Below are positions 14,101 through 27,700 of a DNA stretch of 64,000 nucleotides, in pieces. The notes below the pieces were generated by a model that ran no database searches, was not told the DNA's origin, and worked only from the letters and a program-made list of their open reading frames with translations. A program made the position numbers and the translations under genes. This stretch comes from Cruorifilaria tuberocauda (taxonomy: Eukaryota > Nematoda > Chromadorea > Rhabditida > Onchocercidae): positions 62,001-126,000 of the forward strand of contig JABVXU010000103.1 of NCBI GenBank assembly GCA_013365365.1, written 5' to 3'. How positions within the stretch are numbered: position 1 is the first letter of the stretch; each line of letters opens with the position of its first letter.

Positions 14101-15426
14101 ATAAAATTGTAGAATTTCAAATGACATTTTACTAATGAGAAATTGAATGATGAATTGTTTGAAAGGTGAGTGCATGTGTATTAAAAATGCATAAAATATT
14201 TGACATATGCATATCGGTTCAAGAAGAGTGTGACTTGCAAGGTATCAAGGCAACAAATTAAAATTAATGAATTCTTGTCGTATTTATAAACTAATTCGAG
14301 TTAATAATACAATTTCTACTTGTTTACTAATGAATTTTTTAAAATGGAATCACTGAGTTAGTTTTAGGATTATTCGGCTATTATCAGTTATAGTTATTGT
14401 TGGAACAGCAACGTAATGGTAGTAATATATGTAATGAATAATAGATAATATCAATGGTATTAACGATAATAATAGCAATAACGATGGTAATAATGGTGAG
14501 ATTAATAATAATAATATTTAAAACAATATGGAACTCAATATTTTCTCCTACGAATTAGAATATTTTAAGCTAAGAAAGCAAACAACTGACGTTTGGAATT
14601 TGCATTGAGAAAAAATTCAAAGTGAAATTAATAATGTCAGGTTATTTTTCGTCTTTCATATAAATCACATAGCTTTCTGCTGCTAACATTATTATCATTG
14701 GTGATTGGTTATTGTTATTAATATTTATTTATCATTGTTATCAAAAGATAAAGGTACCATAAAATTTAAAATATAACATAGAATAAGATGAAAGATACAG
14801 AATTTTTATTTTTTTGCCAATCGAAAATTTCACATTCCATTCGAAATGGATTCTCGACACCAATCTTCTCGAAATCCCGAAAGATAGAAAGAATGGAATG
14901 AAAATTGTCAGCATTTTGGACAATTGGTGTTGCTATTATTTTGCAATATCATTTACTACTTCATTTTGCCCAACCAAAGATACAATAAAATGAATTCAAT
15001 ACGGTGATGTTATCAGAGATATTTTTAGGAAATCATATATATAGGTATATAAATTCATTTTGATTTAATCTTCCCTTTACCCTTTAGAGTTAAGCATAAA
15101 ATAAATTCTTTCATTGTATAACACAAACAAGATAAGTATGTCCGAAAATCATCGCATATCATTCGAATAACAGAATCTCACTGCTGTTACTGTATCCATA
15201 TAACCTGATGTAATTAAGTAATTAATATTAATAAATAGATATCAAATCATTTAGCTATTACTATCATATCATTTTATTCATTGTTCTAATTCTGATTATC
15301 TTTCATAGTCAATTCGATAATTTCATTATTTTACAAATTAAAATTTAATCATTTATCCGAAATTTTGCATATTTTACCTCGAACAATTAAATGTCGACAT
15401 TTGCTTAATCATTCCATTAATTAAAT

Positions 15427-15597
15427 AACTGTTTAATTGAATATGTTCGTTATTAAATCGTTTTATTGGCAGAGTTATTCCGGATAAGTAGATGAAAACA
15501 TTATTTGTTATTAATAATTTAGATGCTTTCAGCCTCTTATCCGGAATAACTCTGCCAATAAAATGATTTAATAACAAATATATTCAATTTAACAGTT
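15427..15597. repeat. Long inverted repeat (62-base arms, 47-base loop)
   Basis: Left arm 15427-15488 and right arm 15536-15597 are reverse complements with 4 mismatches in 62 bases; the spacer is 15489-15535. Two of the four mismatches become G-U pairs if the plus strand is transcribed. The inner 28 bases of each arm, from the loop outwards, match perfectly. A transcript would fold into a long hairpin. The arms could be the ends of a small MITE-like element or an inverted duplication; no convincing target-site duplication was seen. The arms are far longer than a usual miRNA precursor stem. Confidence 0.85.
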
Positions 15598-15630
15598 TCC
15601 TGAAGATAAATTGTACAAGAAACGGATAAA

Positions 15631-16490
15631 ATGAAAATGGCAAAAAAGGAAAATAAGGAAAACAAAGAGTCACGGATAATTATCAGCACGAACAATATTT
15701 GTCGAGGAGTTGCTAGTTATCGTCATTCAAGAATAGATCTTCAGGTATATAATATTTAGTTTATTCGTAAATTAAATAATTCAAAAAAGTTCTGAAATTT
15801 TTTGAAGGAAATTTGGTCGAGAATGATATATTACCAAAGATCAAGGAAAATAAAGCTTACTTACGCAAATCATGAAATTAACATTTGTTATGCAAAATTA
15901 AGCAAAACCGGAAATGTCATATTATGAGAATAATATTCGTTAGATACAATTGAAATTCACTACAAGCAGAACCGGAAATATTGCATTGTTGCGATAGCGA
16001 CATTTATCAAAGTAAAATAAAGTTTACTCAGGTAGATCTAGATATTATTGCAAAAGGTAAAATTACGCCGAAAATTTTGGTTATCTGTCATCCTATAATA
16101 ATATTAATTTTAATTTTAGGAAATAAGCTTTCTCATTTGTTTTCTATTTGCATAAATACAAACAAAGCTTCGTTGGATATTTTTCCATCCGAAATTTTGA
16201 AAAATATTTTTTTAATTTTAAATGAATTATTTATTTAATTACTTGGAATGAGATTTTCAAAGAAAATTGTGACTTAGAATGAAGTTTTAGTATGTTTAAA
16301 TTTGATATTAAATTAAATCAGATTTTTCGGTGGAATTTTATAAAATTTAAATTGATGCATTTTATTTACACATTCAAAATTTGCTGAAATGATCTGTCGA
16401 TTCGGTAGCAGTTGTTCCTTCTACCTTTGTATAATAGTTGGCTATGGATATCTATTCGTATATCATAATGATGGAAAGCTTCATTTATAA
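15631..16490 (+). CDS. Doubtful three-exon small protein gene
   Basis: An ATG at 15631, 33 bases after the inverted repeat, opens 38 codons (begins MKMAKKENKENKESRII) ending in CAG followed by gtatat at 15744. A 25-base exon 16032-16056 follows a TTTACTCAG acceptor, and a last exon 16438-16490 ends at TAA. Phases agree (0, then 1) and the joined product would be 63 residues: a Lys/Glu/Asn-rich start and an end reading GYGYLFVYHNDGKLHL. No family was recognised. The tiny exon and the AT-rich surroundings mean this could be chance. A competing frame in the last segment stays open for 91 codons. Confidence 0.22.
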
Positions 16491-19400
16491 TTTCGAAGAT
16501 CAGTTACGTGTATCCACAATAACACGTCTAATTCTTCGTTCAGCATTTCATGATATCCATTTTTTATATCTGAAATTCTATTCTAAAGAGCTAATTACGT
16601 TAGAGGTAAACGTCGTTTTCAGATGTTATTTGAAAGATGAAATAATGTACTGTAGGAAATTTTATAATGCAAATTTCGATTTTTCCCTTCTCTCTCTTTC
16701 TCTCTCTCTATGAGGTTAAATAATGTGAACCATCGATAACTTTAAACTTTGATTGTGCAAATAAAAATTATCCTAGCATTATCATAATTGTCGTTGTAGA
16801 TTAAACGATATAATTACAATTGCAAAACTTATTAATCAAAGTTATGTTAGCTATATATTACTGTTAATTATCATTAGTTATTAATAGCAATCATTATTAT
16901 TATTGTCTATACCGTTACTATTGTTATTCTTCGAAAAAATTGTATTATCATTTGGAATGAAAATATTGAAATAGAGAAGAAAGCAAACAATTTTTGTTTA
17001 CTCCAACAATCGTCCGATCTGCTCATTCTTATAGCAACTGAGAAGCTTTGTTGACTGGAAAACGATTCTTTCTCTTTTCTCCGATCCGAGCTAACAGTAC
17101 TTTACAGCAATGATAATTTATTCTTATATTTCACAATTTGATAGAAATTTCGAGAATGAATAGGTTTTGATTTATAAAAAATATATTGGAGTAAAACTTT
17201 TTTAATGGAGCAAGTTTAATGTAAGATGGGCTCTGCAGTTTGATAAGAAAAAATCAAAAAATCTTTCAAATCTTTCATTAAAATTCATCATTTATAATAA
17301 ATCTATGATAATTATCCTACAATCATTAAAAAATTTTCACTTATTAGTTGAATTTTTAATTTTCAATAATTGATATTATCTTTAAGATCGAGCATCAGAG
17401 ATTTGTTGAAGATGACGTTATAATTTTTTATTAATCCTCCAGGTTTGTATGAGATTTTAAATTTTGAAAAAATATCGCTAGTAGAAAGACTTGAAAAAAC
17501 AAGCTGTATTGGTTATATAAATTATCGTTTATGACTTTATCATAATTATAATTTTATGACAAGTGGATTAAGAAGTTGTAGAAAATTCGAAGACTGAACT
17601 TTCAATTTTATGCTTGGGATTATAGTTTCATGAAAAGCCATCACTCTTTTGACAATTGCTGAATGTGATAATCAATTGATAGATAAATTATGTCGTGTCG
17701 ATCGCTGACATTCGATTCTTGAGCATGCTTATCTACAAACTTGAAAGTGAAATTTTGAAACCAGATAGTCAATGGTTCTGACTAATAACAAGTGATTTCC
17801 GAACGAAACATAAGAATATATTTTAAGGTATTCTAAGCAATGATATTTATTTCCATTTGAGGCCTTGAAAGTTTTCAATTTGTCAAAGGTCGTCGATTAG
17901 CGAGCATTATTTCATTGATGAAATGTTTTCGTCTTTGTCTAAATAACCTTGAATCTATTTTTAATATATTCATTGATTTCAATCAATGCCATCTTCTTAA
18001 CTGCTATTTGTATTCAAGTTTGTTTCTCACTAAAACTTTGCTAAATTGAGCAAAATAAATTTAAAAAAAAGAGGTAGTTTGATAACATTAAAATGAAGTT
18101 TCATAATGGAAATCTTAATTATTTTTTCAATATAACAAATTTTTTTATGAAATATTTATCAGTAATGAGATTGAGGAAGTTTTTGAAACGACAAATTTGC
18201 AACTCGCAAGATCTCGTTTATCACAACTTTTTGATAAGTGCAACAGCATGATAATCAGTTGAGTGTAACATCTTTTTTCCTTAAAATGAACCATAAATGA
18301 AATTTACGGAAGTTTTCATGAATTAAAAATATATAATTCAAAATAGGAATATAAAATATTACTGGAATATATAATTAGTTGAAAATGGTAAATCAGTTAT
18401 TGATTGATTTTCATTTTTCTTTTCCATTTCAATAAAAATTTCGTCCTTTCAATGGTCGCATTGAGTGTCTATGGGAATTCCATTGAAATGATTAAATTAT
18501 TTAGAAAAAAATTAAAAATCGAAATGTTAACGAAATATCAAATTATTTGTCAAAAAAGTAGTTTATCATTTTAGCTTTCTTTTAATTTTTCATTCCATTA
18601 ATAAATCATATAGAAGCAAGCAGATAGCTATACTTAATCATAAAAAACTTAATTGTGTAGCTTATTCTCAGAATAAAACTTAAATTCTTTTAAAGTAATT
18701 TTTTTCATGTTAACAATTATCATTCAATCATTGCATTTCAGTTTTCCTTTTAATTTCATTTCATTTCTTCTTTCTACAATATAGATGAGGAGAACAAGAA
18801 TGGATTGGTGTTGTCCCACTAATAATGCACTTCGCTTTTTTTTCAATTTTTCGTTCTTTCAATTATTAGCATAAAATGCAGGTGTATTGTAATATGAATG
18901 TATCAGTGTATGTTGTAAACGCTAGCATGATTACAAATATTTATTTTTAAATGAATGATGAATGTTATCAGTGTTGTATGAATCATAATTTGTCATTAAT
19001 TTTCTGTTTTCATTCAACATAATTTCCAGTTTTATTAGTAATAATTTTACCTGAGTTTAGTTGACAGAAACAGTATCGCTTCTCTTTTGTCTTTGATAAA
19101 ATTTACTTAGCTTAATTGATAAAAGCAGAACAATCAGATTTCTTCGGTCTTTAATTGTAACTTAAAATTGATGGGAAAGGAAAAGAGAAAACATGAATGA
19201 GTGAAAGAAAGAAAGGAAATTGAAAAAATATTTTATATTATATTAAATCATTTTCATATGGGAATGATTACATTTGTCATTGAGAAGAGATAATCAATGA
19301 TACTTCTCGAAATAAAAAAACAATAGATAAATTTTCAATAGTACAAAAATCTTAGAAGTTGCTTGTTTCCTTTTTTGCGGAGAGAAGAAAAAGGAAAAAG

Positions 19401-21673
19401 AGAGAAATATCGAGTTAGAAAGAAAGAATAGAGAGAAAAAGTATACTTTAGGCACAACTATTCATTGTAATTTATTATAATTATCAATTGAGAGCAGTTT
19501 ATATTGAATGATAAATCGGACTCAATTTTCCATATCAATTAATTAATTTACTTATTAATTTTTTCCAGAATTTATTACTAAAAAGAAATTTAATCATTAA
19601 TTGATGAAAGTTAAATCAAATTATAATTTGATAGCTTATTTGAAATTGACAGTAATCTATTGCTCTTAACACACATTATGGGGTTTGTTTTTTAATTGAA
19701 GATAAATAAAAGTAAGTAAATGAGAAAGAATGGAACAGAATGAGAACAGAATTGATAAATTCTGATGATAAATGATGATTCTGTAATCATCAGATATAAT
19801 TACTGATATGAGAAATGTTCTTTCTTTTTCCATTTTTTCTTTCTATTGTAATCGCTGACAAAATTCTCTCCACTTACTGTTATCACTCATTTATATATTT
19901 GTTAAGGAAAAATGTTTTTTTTTTCATTGAATGACAAAATGAGTCAATGTCTCATTCATCAAAATTTGCCGTTTGCTTTCATTTTTTCCCGCTTGAAACT
20001 TTTATTTTTCGTTCCCTTTGCTACTTTTTTGTCCTTTTGATAAGCAACCAAAAAAAGGCCAGAAAGGAATTAAGAAGAAAGGAAAGTTGTAGAAGTTTTT
20101 TTATGAAATAATTAAAGTCAGAAATTATTATCATTCAAATTTGATAAATGAGTGAAAGTAATGTGTATACCATAAAATTATTTTATGAAATTATTTGTGT
20201 CTTTTTTCTTTCAGAAAAAAGTAGTCTTACAAAGCTCCTCGAATATGGAATAATTTTATTTGTTACACTTGAACTCTGTTAATTTAATTTCATAAAAGTT
20301 TAATATAGATATTAATATTTTTCAATAGAAAGGAAGAATGAGCGAACAAATTTATAATTCATTTCATTTCTTCACTTCTCTCTTATTCCGTTTTTCTTCA
20401 ATTTTATTTTAAGTTTTTGTTTCCCTTTAATCAATTTCATTCTACTTCCTCCTATTTCATTTAATTTCATTTCATTCTAAAATAATTTTTACGTTCAGAA
20501 TTTCATTTAATGATAGAGTAAAATTTATCATATAAGTTAGAATCTTCCTCTTTCAAAACAGCTTTTTATTGACAAGCATTTTATGGCAATAGCAACATTA
20601 GCCCAAGACTTATAACTTTCCAGTTGCATATTGCAACTGAGCGTGGACCGCATTAAAAGCGTACGAATGATGTAAAGCCGACGAAATGATTGTGTGATAA
20701 TATTTGTCATTTATTGGCATATGATGATTATAGCTAGTATTTCCTTTTTTCTTCATATTTCAGCTTAACCTTGAGCGTCAGTGTTCTTAAATTATGCATA
20801 AGGTACATGAAATTCCTTAGCTGAATGGAACCAAAGCTTTTGGAAGGAAATTTTTTTATAAGTTTGCAAATAATCAAAAGGAATATTAAAAGGAAGACTT
20901 GTGATATGTGAGCAAATAAACAAGTTGCGATATTTTTTTTCTGCGGTATACCTCATCCACATCATTAATATTTTCTTTCTGCACAGTACCGTCTAAAGAA
21001 AAAACATTCCCATAATTTCTAAAGATTATTCATAATTTAGAATGAGATTAATACTTTGAACTACTGCACATCCTTAATTTTATTCATTCTCTATTTAGTT
21101 GTTTTTATTATTTTTCTTGTAGTTTTTATTCCCCTTTTTGACTCTTCAAATTCATTTTTGAAAAAAATTTTTTCTTCAGATTTATAAATCTTTTACACAA
21201 ACCTTATAAATCTGGCAGATTTATTTCATTTTCGAGGTTCTTGCTAGCAATTATTTGATGTTTTTATCATCTAAACAGTAGACGCAACGAAATGTTCAGG
21301 CAGTTTATACAGTTTATACGCAATCAGAAATATTCAAGTAGTTCTTAAAAATCAGTAAAATAAGTTACTAGAATTTGTGCTTATTCCATATTAAATCATA
21401 TATATTGCTGCTTTGATAACTCTTGAACTGTGTATCGTTCTACTTTTCAATGTTTCATGATGCGCTTCAAAGGGTTACCTAAAATTCCATCATTACTGGA
21501 TGAGTAGACTACCTGATCAAAACATTCCTGTTCATGACAGTTTTTGAAATATGCAATCATGCTTCTAAGGTCGACAATTATGATTCAAAAGTTATGAAAG
21601 CTTCCTCTCGAATGCTTATTTATTATCATCCAGAGAGTCGATGGTTGAATGCTATATGTATGTTTTATTTCAG

Positions 21674-21707
21674 AGTTTCCGTTTTTCAATACCTTCGTCA
21701 TTCTGTA
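21674..21707 (+). promoter_or_regulatory. Candidate trans-splice acceptor and leader of the scaffold gene
   Basis: A strong acceptor (TTTTATTTCAG) ends at 21673, 34 bases before the ATG at 21708. No upstream exon of this gene was found in the preceding 10 kb. A spliced-leader addition site is the simplest reading, but a cis acceptor for an unseen upstream exon is possible. Confidence 0.45.
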
Positions 21708-24700
21708 ATGAAGCAGCATGGCCTCGGAGCCTGCATATTGCAAGTAAGTTATTGTTTGTCGGTATATTTTTCAGAATTTGTGAAAAAGTCAGATATGAGT
21801 AAGCAAAAGGAATGAGGTAATAAAGTGTGTGGAAGTTCACATAAATGTTAAGTGAGAAATAAAAAGTTTGAACTGAGTAAATTGGTTAATTAAATTTGGA
21901 GACAGGAATCAACTGGAGTTTGACTAAAGTAATTAATAATTTAAGTGTACATAAGTAATTAATTGAATATTGGTTATATAGCATCGATATAATATGATGA
22001 ATTTTTAATTGATACAAATTATATCAAGATAAATAGTCTTATACATGAAATATTGTGAAGTATGATATGTTGCATTCGTATTGTATATGTCAGTGGTCGG
22101 TTGTGATGGAATAAGTTATCGAAGCTTTCTAATATATAGTATAGTTTATAGACATCAATAATGTAAATTAAGATGTCAACTAAGACAACATAATCAGTAA
22201 TGGATTAAATATCGGTGAAGGCAGTAGAATTTTTGAAAAGATTTAAAAGATTGTTAGGAAATTTATCATTGTCCACTTTTTGTATTCAATATTACAACTT
22301 AGTAAAATACTGTGCTACTAAAACTCAATAATTGTTTAAATTAGAAAAATTTTAAATTCATTAGTGCAAAGTATAAACTGTAGTTTGCCTAGAAAGACAC
22401 ATTAAAGAACACTTATTCGTTATAAAATCGCCGAACTAAATTATTAAAATTTTGTTTTTTCAAAACCATTGTTTCTGCTTTTCTATTTAAGATGTTAATC
22501 TGTTAAGGATATTATTATTTAAAATGAAGTGGACTTAATGTTATCTTACTCTTGCAAGAATTAAGTTAATGTTAGATACTCTATATACGCTGGAAAATTA
22601 AAATGAATTGTAACATTGTGGTTTTTGTCTTGAATAAATGATAATTTCTTAGGCAGTTAGGTCAATTTCAATCTTTTTACAACATTAAAAATTACAATCG
22701 AGGGAAAATTTGTTTTCTAAAGTCGAATAAATCATTTCCTTGTTATTCATTGATGTTTCCACAAGTGATAATAATTTGAATCCTTTTTCGAAAACGATGA
22801 GATCATTCATTTCTGCTTTTATCGAGCGTAGCAATTCTTTCGTTTTTGAGCCAACGTCCTTGACATGTTTAAAGGATACAAAAAGCAGAATTTTTATTGA
22901 AAGATCTGTTAAAATTGGTGCAAATTTGTCGTGTTTAAAACGAATTCAATTTCAAAAGTAGAAATTTTTTCAGCTTTGGCGAAAGATTAGATTTTGTAAC
23001 TTGATATTAATCATATTATCTGAAGATTAAAGTGAAGCTAGAAAATTCGAAATTTTTTTATAAGTCATTTTTCTATTTCATGCTATATTGTTAATGGAAG
23101 ATTTGTGGTACAGCTATATCAAAGTGAATTTATTGAATTGCTTTCATGAAAGTGAGATGAGATTCTCCGTTTCTGTTTATTGCAGTTGAAAGCAGTCGGT
23201 CTAATAGACACAGTAAGCTCAGATGGTATTGGTAGTAACGGTAATTATTAATTGTAATAGTATTATTTCTTCGTTTATTTTTTAATCCTTCTAATTATTA
23301 CAAAGAGAAATAATAGTTACTATAGCAGCAGTACAAATAGCAGGAGTTACTCTAGCATTTTGTCTTCAAAAAGTTTCTTGTTTTGTATTCATTTCTGGAA
23401 CAGAATGATCACATTTGTTGCGATTACTATGTAACTCAATAATCAAATAAAAAGTGGAGAATATTTTTTTTTAATTCTGAATCTCTTTCAGTTCAACATT
23501 TGCAAGTTATTTATCAGAAATTCATATTTGATATGCTTGAAAATATATATCAAGTAGATTTGAATTAAAGAGAAAGAAGTTTGAATTAAATATTAAGAGA
23601 ATACAGGAAATTATTTCGAAAAAAAATGGGAAGAAGATAGAATATGTGGAAAGGAAATGAGACGGAGAAGTATATTGGGGAGAGAAAGCGTTCTAATAGA
23701 AGCTGGTTTAGAGAAGTATTAAAAATTTTCTGGAATCTTCAGTTTGTATTTATCTGCCACTGTATTATTGCTATGCATATACAAATATATTTTGAGCAGA
23801 GAATTTTTTCTTAATTTTCGAATTTTTTTCTGTTCTGACTGCTATAGCAGTTTAATCTGGGCCTTTGCTCCGATTCTCTCGTTTCTCTTTTATTCAACAT
23901 GTTCCATAATTTTATAACCTTCAGAACTTTATCCAATCACTACATCAGTTATCATCTCTGTACGGTTAATAGAGGTTTCTGCATGTATGTATTATGTGTG
24001 ATCTATCTTCTTTCACATGGAAACGCCTCTGAAACAGTTTCACCAGTTTTCGTCCAAACTTGTATTTGTATGAAATATAATTTTTTCATTTTATTACTTC
24101 TCTTTTTATATATCTTTCATTATAGTTATATCTTGAATCAGTCCCTTTGCTCATTTTAAAATTGCATATATACTCTGTTTGTGTAGGTTTTTTCTGTATT
24201 CAACTTATAAGAATAAGGAAGGTATCAGTTGAGTTTATATATATGGATGAGCTAATAATTTGGTGATATCAGAGAATCAAAAAAGGTAAGATAAATAAAA
24301 CTTTTTTTCCCTCTTCGAATCTTCTGTGTACAGCAAATATCAAGAAATCACTAATGTATAACAAACATTCGAGAAATTAACTAGTGTAAAACAAACATTC
24401 GAGAAACCATTCCTTTATTTTAGTTCCAATCTTGTGCCGATTTGCTTTAGTTTATATCATAATGTCATACTTCAGCTACTCAACCATATTACCAATTAGT
24501 TTGGTAGTAAGTCATCTGCTGTTGGATTGTTTTTCTCATTCAAAAATTTCGGTGATCATTTGGATATTTCGTTAAACCAAGTAACAATTACTGCTATTGC
24601 ATTTCTGCGACTGACAATAATACATATTGGTATTATTCTATTACATCACTGCTTTCTTACTTATTTTTACTACAACTAACGGTATCATATTTTTATTGTT

Positions 24701-27700
24701 GTTGTCAATACACTTTCTTCATTAATTTTTCAAAAAAAAAAACAGGTTCTGAATCGATCCTTCAATTCATTAAAAAAACAAAACTGAAAATTCATTCATC
24801 CATTCTAAGAAGGCAGAAAAGAGGTTAAAAAGGACGAACCAGAAAGATGCTTTTTAAATTTAACTGGTCTTTGCATACGAAACATCAATATTTCTATCAT
24901 AAATGTCATCACTTAGGTAAGTTTGTAACTTTTTCATAAATTATTAAATCGATTAGCACATTTTTCGTTTATTTTAATGAAAATAAGATGTGGGAATAAG
25001 CAACACAAAAAGAAATCATTTGAGAAAATCTTACATTTCTAGATTTTATATCTGGTGAAACTTCGCTGTATGAAAAACATGCACTCTCATCGTTTTTTTT
25101 TCATTTTTCGAAAATTTTCATTTCATTTTTTCATTTCATTCATTTTTCCTAAGATTAACGGAATCTTTTTATTGCTGTTCGTTTTCTGTATTGGGCAGTG
25201 AAATTTCTCAGTTTCACCCATAAAGTGTTACGTAATGCAATAGAAGACTGAAATGAAATAATTTCTAGAAATAGCGGTCTCATTATAGCATAAAATTTAT
25301 ATGGTTTAATTTTTGGAATATAAAAATTATAATAAGAATGTTTGATTGATTGTGAATAACGCGACATTGAATTTATGTGGAACAATTCTCATATTCTACT
25401 TTTTACCATCTTAAATATGCATAAATATTACTGTGCATTACTATATAATATGGTATGGCATAGTGTGATGTGGTATAGTGCAATATAAATAAGATTGTAA
25501 TGTAATCTAGCATATTATTTTATTTACTTGATCATTTTTTAAGGCATAAACTCCAAAAAGGATTTCGATAAAATAATGAACTCTGCTGATTCACTGAATA
25601 TTGGTGGAAACATACAAGGAGCTGACGAGGATACACCACGTAAAGTTGATACTTTCATGCAGGTAATACTTGTTTTTGTATCATTATGTAGGATTTCAGC
25701 AAAGGGAAACAGTAGTGAATTTGATAAATAAGGAAGCGAACAGGCTTAAAGCCTCAATTTAATAAATAACGATTAGCGAGTTATCAACTGTTTGGAATTC
25801 TGTTTTGAAATTTAAAACCATTAAGACATTGTTCTTTTTTGCTGATAAGTTTGAGTTTAAAATTGGAAATAGTAAAATTTTATGTCATTTTTTTTACTAA
25901 ATTTTATCAAATTTCTCGAGGGAGAAATGTAAAAATTTAACATGATAATGCGTTTACTATATATGTCTTGACCGAATTAATTGTCAGGAACTTGGCGTGA
26001 TGCACTTCTTATTCGTGCTGTAACTGTGCATCAAAACGGTTGTAATTAGTTGATTTTTGTATTTGTTGCTCGGAAAGAAATAAGTCGCTAAATTTTATTG
26101 CCAACCGCATGTTACTTATATTTGAACTTATGCTGAGCTTCTCATCTCCTATACCATCCTCCCTTTCCAATTTTTCAAGTTTGGCATTTTTGTACCGCAG
26201 GCCGTTCTGTAATGAGAAACAAGGAGCAGTAAAAAGGGACACAAAATTCGTCTTAGTAATTTCAAAGTTGCAGAAAGTGTCGTTTCTTTCATTTTTTTTC
26301 ATCGCTGCGTAGAGAAGATAGTTTGGATCTCGAAAAGTGGGTCCATCCGTTCTTTTTTGCTATTCATTTTTTTCTCATATGTGTTTTAATTGCATATTTT
26401 GAACTGAAAGGAACTAACAATTTGAAAGGTGAACGATTTTCATCGTTTAAATCGTTACCCGAAATTGAACTATAAAATACAGAAATATTGTAATATGCTG
26501 TTTTAAAACTCTTCTTTTTTCCTTTGTTTTCCCTGAAGGTGTGCTCGAACAACAGTATAAAATGAAAAAATTTTATACGTTAGAATTCAAGGAAAATAAT
26601 ACCATTTTTTTTTACTGTAGAATTACTAACAATAAATCTCTGTATGCACGTTAATGATCCGCAGAATTTACCGTTGCTGCAGCCATATAATGGACAATTT
26701 GGTTTTTTGGTATATTCTTAGTTCCACTGTAATTTACTATTCTAGAATATAATTTATTAGAAAATTTTGCTGGAATCAAATATCTCACTTAAGAGTCATA
26801 ATTATTGATTTTTTGCAAAAAATTACTAATTAATCCTTGTATAAGCTCATTTAATTAATTATTTGTTTCTTTTCCCTTTCTTTTTCTCTGGATCTCTTTC
26901 ATTATTTCTTGCATGTTCATGATTAAGTATTTATTATGATAAATTTTCATTAAGACGATGTTACATATTTATCTTTTTTTAAGTATTGCACCGTACTGCT
27001 TTTTTGCCATCGTTTTTTTCTTTTCAATAGCGCTCATATTTACACGTCAAATACAATTGTCTTTGAGCCAATTGCCATTTTACTTTCGTTTATCTCTTAA
27101 TCAATTCGTGATCAGATTATTATCGACTATGACTAAAAATGGTTTGAGCATTTTCTACAGCATTTTCCGATAAGGTCTAACTGCATGCCATAAATGATCA
27201 CATAACCTTAACAGTGGATGTTCATTCGTGGTATATTTTAATTATGTCGTTGCATTTATTCCTCCCTATATATTAACAAACTTAATCATACGTTACATTA
27301 TTATCGATCTATTCTATATCTTTCCAACTTACAGAAACATGCATATATATATATATGCATAAACTTAATGCAGTGTAACTGTTGTGATCCTGAGTCGATG
27401 AATTAATATTTGCTTGTAATAATAAAATGAAAAAATGCAAAAGAGATTATTATTTTTATCACAAAAATTCCCAAAATATATTCATACAAAGAAGGGCATT
27501 TTTATTACAGGAGTAGCATGGTAAATATTTCATCTACTAATGAGAAAAGGGAGTGAAAATAATTTTTTCCTGAAATTTCAAAAACAACGGGAATGATTTT
27601 AATGTCACTAAATTCTTCCAAAAACTGTACATTTCCAAATGATTTTAAAATGTTTTGCCTATGATCAATTTTGTTATAATTTCCAAGTATCATTTTCATC

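Larger units (their letters stand above)
11132..21673. other. Gene-poor intergenic region (about 10.5 kb)
   Basis: No recognised protein gene lies between the fos-1 stop and the first exon of the next gene. The region is very AT-rich, with triplet-rich low-complexity patches of taa/aat type near 14400-14520 and 16855-16925. It also contains the inverted repeat at 15427-15597 and the doubtful small gene at 15631-16490. Many short ORFs on both strands have no exon-like boundaries and are not reported as genes. Regulatory sequence for the neighbouring genes is likely to lie here, but no specific site could be named. Confidence 0.6.

Noticed and set aside
16438..16713. 91-codon plus-strand ORF
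   Set aside because: No start-like context, ends in simple LSLSL sequence, and no recognised family; probably chance in AT-rich DNA.
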